Source: Bacteriovorax stolpii (GTDB lineage Bacteria; Bdellovibrionota; Bacteriovoracia; Bacteriovoracales; Bacteriovoracaceae). Taken from it: a stretch of 8,508 bases of DNA. Positions 6,641 to 8,508 of the stretch are shown piece by piece. The notes beneath the pieces are model-generated. The model saw nothing but the letters and a program-made list of their open reading frames with translations. It had not been told where the DNA came from and searched no databases. Location: contig CAMDDI010000150.1 in assembly GCA_945890905.1 (NCBI GenBank), positions 1-8,508 on the forward strand, read 5' to 3'. Position numbers and translations under genes: made by a program. The stretch's first letter is position 1; each line of letters starts with the position of its first letter.

Positions 6641-6669
6641 CGGACCGAAGACTTTTTGTCTCCGGCCCG
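6641..6669 (-). terminator. Strong 3' hairpin downstream of the small exported protein gene
   Basis: On the minus strand, 6658-6669 pairs with 6641-6652 across an AAAAA loop, giving a 12-bp stem. Two of the pairs are G-U on the minus strand but would be mismatches (A-C) on the plus strand, so the minus transcript is the better folder. It lies 40-68 bases downstream of the stop at 6709. The following bases (TCTGTAGTTA) are only moderately T-rich, so it may be an atypical terminator or a 3'-end protecting stem. Confidence 0.5.
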
Positions 6670-6686
6670 GTTCATAAAAGTAAAAT

Positions 6687-6708
6687 TTAAAATTAAAATT
6701 AAAATTAA
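6687..6708. repeat. Short TTAAAA tandem repeat
   Basis: Three full TTAAAA units plus TTAA run from 6687 to 6708, directly next to the stop codon of the minus-strand gene. It is a simple AT-rich microsatellite-like tract outside coding sequence. Confidence 0.75.
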
Positions 6709-7155
6709 CTATTCGATCTCAAGTGGTTTGCACTCACCTGGAAATTCAATATGTTCAACTAGATCTAATGTCGAATTTAACTTCACTACAATGACTTCTC
6801 TATCGAGTTTCTTAAGGCAATTAACCAGAACTTCACATGATTCTCGAGAAATAGAGAAATCTTTTTTTAGATCTATAGCATCTACTGAAAATAGTGGCTC
6901 GGGCTGCTTCCAAGAATCACACTTAGCGACCTGTGATAACCCCATTTTTGCTCCTCTTGAATCTTGAACCTCTCTACGAGTTCCGCCTTTAGAAAAAGCA
7001 AAGCTAGGACCGTATATTGGTGTCTGTTCACCAGTATCCAATCGAACAATCCTGAAAACATTCTTCTTTTGTTCTGGGGTATTTCTAAAACTAAGTTGCT
7101 GAGAAAAAACCGAAAAGCTCATTGTTAGTGTAAAAGCGACTGCTAAAAATTTCAT
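6709..7155 (-). CDS. Small exported protein of unknown function
   Basis: 148 residues. The signal peptide MKFLAVAFTLTMSFSVFS is followed by Gln19-Gln20, the likely cleavage region, very similar in style to the SSSVFSQ end of the PhoD signal. The mature part has four Cys (79, 107, 113, 142), compatible with two disulfides in the periplasm. The second half has a mixed helix/strand look (SCEVLVNCLKKLDREVIVVK). I do not recognise a family. The start is well supported by AGGAGG (7161-7166 on the minus strand) 5 bases before ATG, one of the strongest SDs in the window, suggesting high expression. It appears to be a single-gene unit: the next minus-strand gene downstream is about 300 bases away with a hairpin between them. 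Confidence 0.75.
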   Translation of the reverse strand: MKFLAVAFTLTMSFSVFSQQLSFRNTPEQKKNVFRIVRLDTGEQTPIYGPSFAFSKGGTRREVQDSRGAKMGLSQVAKCDSWKQPEPLFSVDAIDLKKDFSISRESCEVLVNCLKKLDREVIVVKLNSTLDLVEHIEFPGECKPLEIE

Positions 7156-7193
7156 AATATCCTCCTCGTAAAGTTGTTTCGTCTCTATGTGGG

Positions 7194-7221
7194 GTTATAA
7201 ACATTTTGTAATACCGTCATT
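7194..7221 (-). promoter_or_regulatory. Candidate promoter for the small exported protein
   Basis: On the minus strand, TATAAC (7194-7199) is a good -10 hexamer. AATGAC (7216-7221) lies 16 bases upstream of it as a weak -35. This would give a 5' leader of about 30 bases ending in the strong AGGAGG SD. Confidence 0.35.
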
Positions 7222-7287
7222 ATTTACTGGAATTAAATTGGCCACCAGAGGTCATGAAAAAATCTCAATTTCAATCTTAAGAAAGTG

Positions 7288-7389
7288 TCTAATCATTAAT
7301 CAGCAGGGTGAAGGAATTCCAGTCATGTCGAGTGATGTGAGAAGGATTTTCTAAAACTCCTTGAGAAAACTTGGAGTTAAATGATTAGA
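7288..7389. repeat. Inverted repeat enclosing 82 bases, possible structured RNA
   Basis: TCTAATCATT (7288-7297) and AATGATTAGA (7380-7389) are exact reverse complements. Within the enclosed segment AACTCC (7355-7360) pairs with GGAGTT (7373-7378). The block lies between the tRNA 3' end and the small exported protein gene and has no open frame of note. A small RNA or processed tRNA trailer is possible, but the arms are AT-rich and chance cannot be excluded. Confidence 0.25.
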
Positions 7390-7437
7390 AAGAGTTGGAT
7401 CAAAATTTTGAATCGAAGAAAAATATTTTTAAAAGAA

Positions 7438-7514
7438 TGGCGCAATCGGTACGATTCGAACGTACGACCTCTTGATTCGTAGTCAAGTGCTCTATCCAAC
7501 TAAGCTACGACTGC
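7438..7514 (-). tRNA. tRNA-Arg (anticodon ACG)
   Basis: The minus strand folds as a full 77-base cloverleaf including an encoded CCA (7438-7440). The acceptor stem GCAGTCG/CGATTGC has one G-U pair; the discriminator is G; the D-arm is GCTT...GAGC; the anticodon stem CTTGA/TCAAG holds loop CTACGAA, so the anticodon is ACG (plus-strand 7478-7480). The T-stem GTACG/CGTAC has loop TTCGAAT. Sequence and arm layout closely follow bacterial tRNA-Arg(ACG), whose A34 is normally deaminated to inosine to read CGU, CGC and CGA. No other tRNA is adjacent. Confidence 0.96.
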
Positions 7515-7535
7515 GCATATACGATGAAGGACTTG

Positions 7536-7564
7536 TTTTTAATCAAAATTCTTCAATTTAGCAA
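7536..7564 (-). promoter_or_regulatory. Candidate promoter for tRNA-Arg
   Basis: On the minus strand, TTGCTA (7559-7564) and TAAAAA (7536-7541) are separated by exactly 17 bases and lie 22 bases before the tRNA 5' end. This would give a leader of about 14 bases. Each hexamer matches 4 of 6 consensus positions. Confidence 0.35.
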
Positions 7565-7751
7565 GATAGAACACAGTTTCATGTAATTTTGCTCCGATTT
7601 AAAATGGCCCTAAGAAGTCATTAATTACCTCAAAATGTCACCATTTCCTCCAGGACACTTACGTGTTTTCGGCACCTTGGATTCTATCCACTGTGGCACA
7701 TCGATTGCTCCACATTCCATTGGGTTATCGCACCAACACAAAGGATGTGTC

Positions 7752-8255
7752 ATGAAAGGACTTCTACTCGCTGTGTTTTTAATGACGGGTTGTTCTACTG
7801 CCAAAATGTTTAAGGCTTCAGATGTGGTGGTGGAACTGAAGAAGAATTCAACCCAGCTCGATGTCTTAAGCTACAACGTGGACCGAGACTATGAGGATAA
7901 GCTCGCTTTCTATAAGCGCTTTAGCAGCGATCCTAAAAACAAGAATGGATTTGTTGTGGAGGATCTCACCTATCGAATGAATGATCTTAAAAAGAGACAT
8001 GATTCTATTTTGAGTAAGTCTTCAAAAATCAAAGCCGCCAATGATGGTTTAATGGAAAAGCTCGAAGATAAAAAAATCGTGAGAGAGTCTGATCCTATTT
8101 TTAAGAAGATTGATACGTTTGGTGATACGACGGGGGAAGAAGCGAAAATTCTTTTTAGCGAATATGCTAGTTACAAAGAGGCTTCTATAGAATTTGCACG
8201 ATTTGCTTTGTTTACTGGAAGTGTTTACCAAAAATCAACTCAGATAAGCAGATAG
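7752..8255 (+). CDS. Small lipoprotein of unknown function
   Basis: 167 residues from the ATG at 7752. This start is chosen over the in-frame ATG at 7635 because it begins a lipoprotein signal peptide, MKGLLLAVFLMTGCSTAK, and has AAGGA at 7741-7745, 6 bases upstream. Cys14 is the likely lipidated residue; Ser at +2 would favour the outer membrane under the E. coli rule. The mature part is rich in Lys, Asp, Glu and Ser and looks almost entirely helical, for example DLTYRMNDLKKRHDSILSK and DGLMEKLEDKKIV, possibly coiled-coil. There are no Cys beyond the lipidation site. I do not recognise the family. The stop codon lies inside the hairpin at 8249-8274. Confidence 0.75.
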   Translation: MKGLLLAVFLMTGCSTAKMFKASDVVVELKKNSTQLDVLSYNVDRDYEDKLAFYKRFSSDPKNKNGFVVEDLTYRMNDLKKRHDSILSKSSKIKAANDGLMEKLEDKKIVRESDPIFKKIDTFGDTTGEEAKILFSEYASYKEASIEFARFALFTGSVYQKSTQISR

Positions 8256-8274
8256 TGCCCGAAGGCACTATCTG
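8249..8274. terminator. Perfect 11-bp hairpin between convergent genes, probable shared terminator
   Basis: CAGATAGTGCC (8249-8259) and GGCACTATCTG (8264-8274) pair perfectly around a 4-base loop. On the minus strand the loop is TTCG closed by C-G, the extra-stable cUUCGg tetraloop, so the hairpin is strongest for the transcript of the gene at 8283. The TAG stop of the lipoprotein gene (8253-8255) is inside the left arm. T-runs after the stem are short and interrupted on both strands. Confidence 0.65.
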
Positions 8275-8282
8275 AAATAAAA

Positions 8283-8508
8283 CTATTTCTTCTTAGCTTT
8301 TGGAGTAATCACAGCAGCAGTTGTGGAAACTTTCTTTCCAGTTCCTGTTACTGAGATACAACCTTTCTGATCACGCCAGAAAGATGCATTCATAATCCAG
8401 TCGGCACCTGATTTTTTTTGAGCATTTTTAATGGCCTCATCAAGAAGACCAATTGATCCACTATCTCTGAAAGCATCAGGACAGAACTCAGAATCAACTT
8501 CGCCAACC
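8283..8508 (-). CDS. Unknown protein, C-terminal part, truncated by window edge
   Basis: An open frame on the minus strand runs from the window edge to a TAG at 8283-8285 and gives 74 residues without a start. It begins VGEVDSEFCPDAFRD, continues through GLLDEAIKNAQKKSGADW and GCISVTGTGKKV, and ends in a Lys-rich tail KAKKK. Two Cys are visible (in EFCPD and KGCIS), compatible with a disulfide in an exported protein. The AIKNAQKKSGADWIMNAS pattern recalls small envelope lipoproteins in which a short helix precedes a strand, but I cannot name a family. The stop precedes a stable hairpin on the same strand, which supports a real gene end. Confidence 0.65.
   Translation of the reverse strand, partial: VGEVDSEFCPDAFRDSGSIGLLDEAIKNAQKKSGADWIMNASFWRDQKGCISVTGTGKKVSTTAAVITPKAKKK

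Larger units (their letters stand above)
6407..6708. other. 302-base intergenic region
   Basis: No gene was recognised. From the DUF1566-like start outwards it holds that gene's SD, a possible -10 TATAAG (6463-6468 on the minus strand) without a clear -35, a 10-base palindrome TACTTAAGTA (6603-6612), the strong hairpin at 6641-6669, and a short TTAAAA tandem repeat (6687-6708) adjoining the stop codon of the next gene. Confidence 0.5.

Noticed and set aside
6656..6967. Plus-strand 103-codon frame
   Set aside because: Antisense shadow of the small exported protein gene, which has a signal peptide and a strong AGGAGG SD; this frame starts inside a hairpin and has no SD.
7635..7751. Upstream in-frame extension of the small lipoprotein starting at ATG 7635
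   Set aside because: It would place 39 residues before an otherwise complete lipoprotein signal peptide; the ATG at 7752 has a properly spaced AAGGA.

Overview
The window looks like ordinary chromosomal sequence from a low- to mid-GC Gram-negative bacterium. Two lipoprotein signal peptides, several short Sec-exported proteins and a lipoprotein di-heme c-type cytochrome fit an organism with a large periplasmic repertoire. A member of Bdellovibrionota (Bdellovibrio/Bacteriovorax-like) is my best guess from protein style and composition, but no marker gene here proves it.

Layout. (1) Positions 3-1819, plus strand: the C-terminal part of a GNAT-fold protein whose start lies upstream of the window, then a nitroreductase-like (Acg-type) flavoprotein overlapping it by ATGA, so the two are probably translationally coupled. 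(2) 1814-3496, minus: a large di-heme cytochrome c lipoprotein of the RoxA/MauG/di-heme peroxidase type, converging on the previous gene with a 6-base overlap. (3) 3671-4669, plus: an exported PhoD-type metallophosphoesterase, divergent from the cytochrome. Its Shine-Dalgarno lies inside a perfect 11-bp inverted repeat. (4) 4721-5488, minus: an exported zincin-like protein (HEIVH) with a Tyr/Arg/Pro-rich repeat region. (5) 5819-6406, minus: an exported DUF1566-like protein with higher GC than its neighbours. (6) 6709-7155, minus: a small exported Cys-containing protein of unknown function, followed by a strong RNA hairpin. (7) 7438-7514, minus: tRNA-Arg(ACG) with encoded CCA. (8) 7752-8255, plus: a small lipoprotein of unknown function, ending in a perfect hairpin shared with (9), a convergent 5'-truncated gene at 8283-8508, minus.

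Working together: only the first two genes look like an operon. The others appear to be single-gene units, mostly for cell-envelope or secreted proteins, and I see no evidence that they form one pathway. I found no mobile element, CRISPR array, phage gene or recognisable defence system. The most interesting items are the SD-sequestering inverted repeat before phoD, the repeat-bearing zincin, and several hairpins whose G-U pairs or tetraloop indicate which strand is transcribed.
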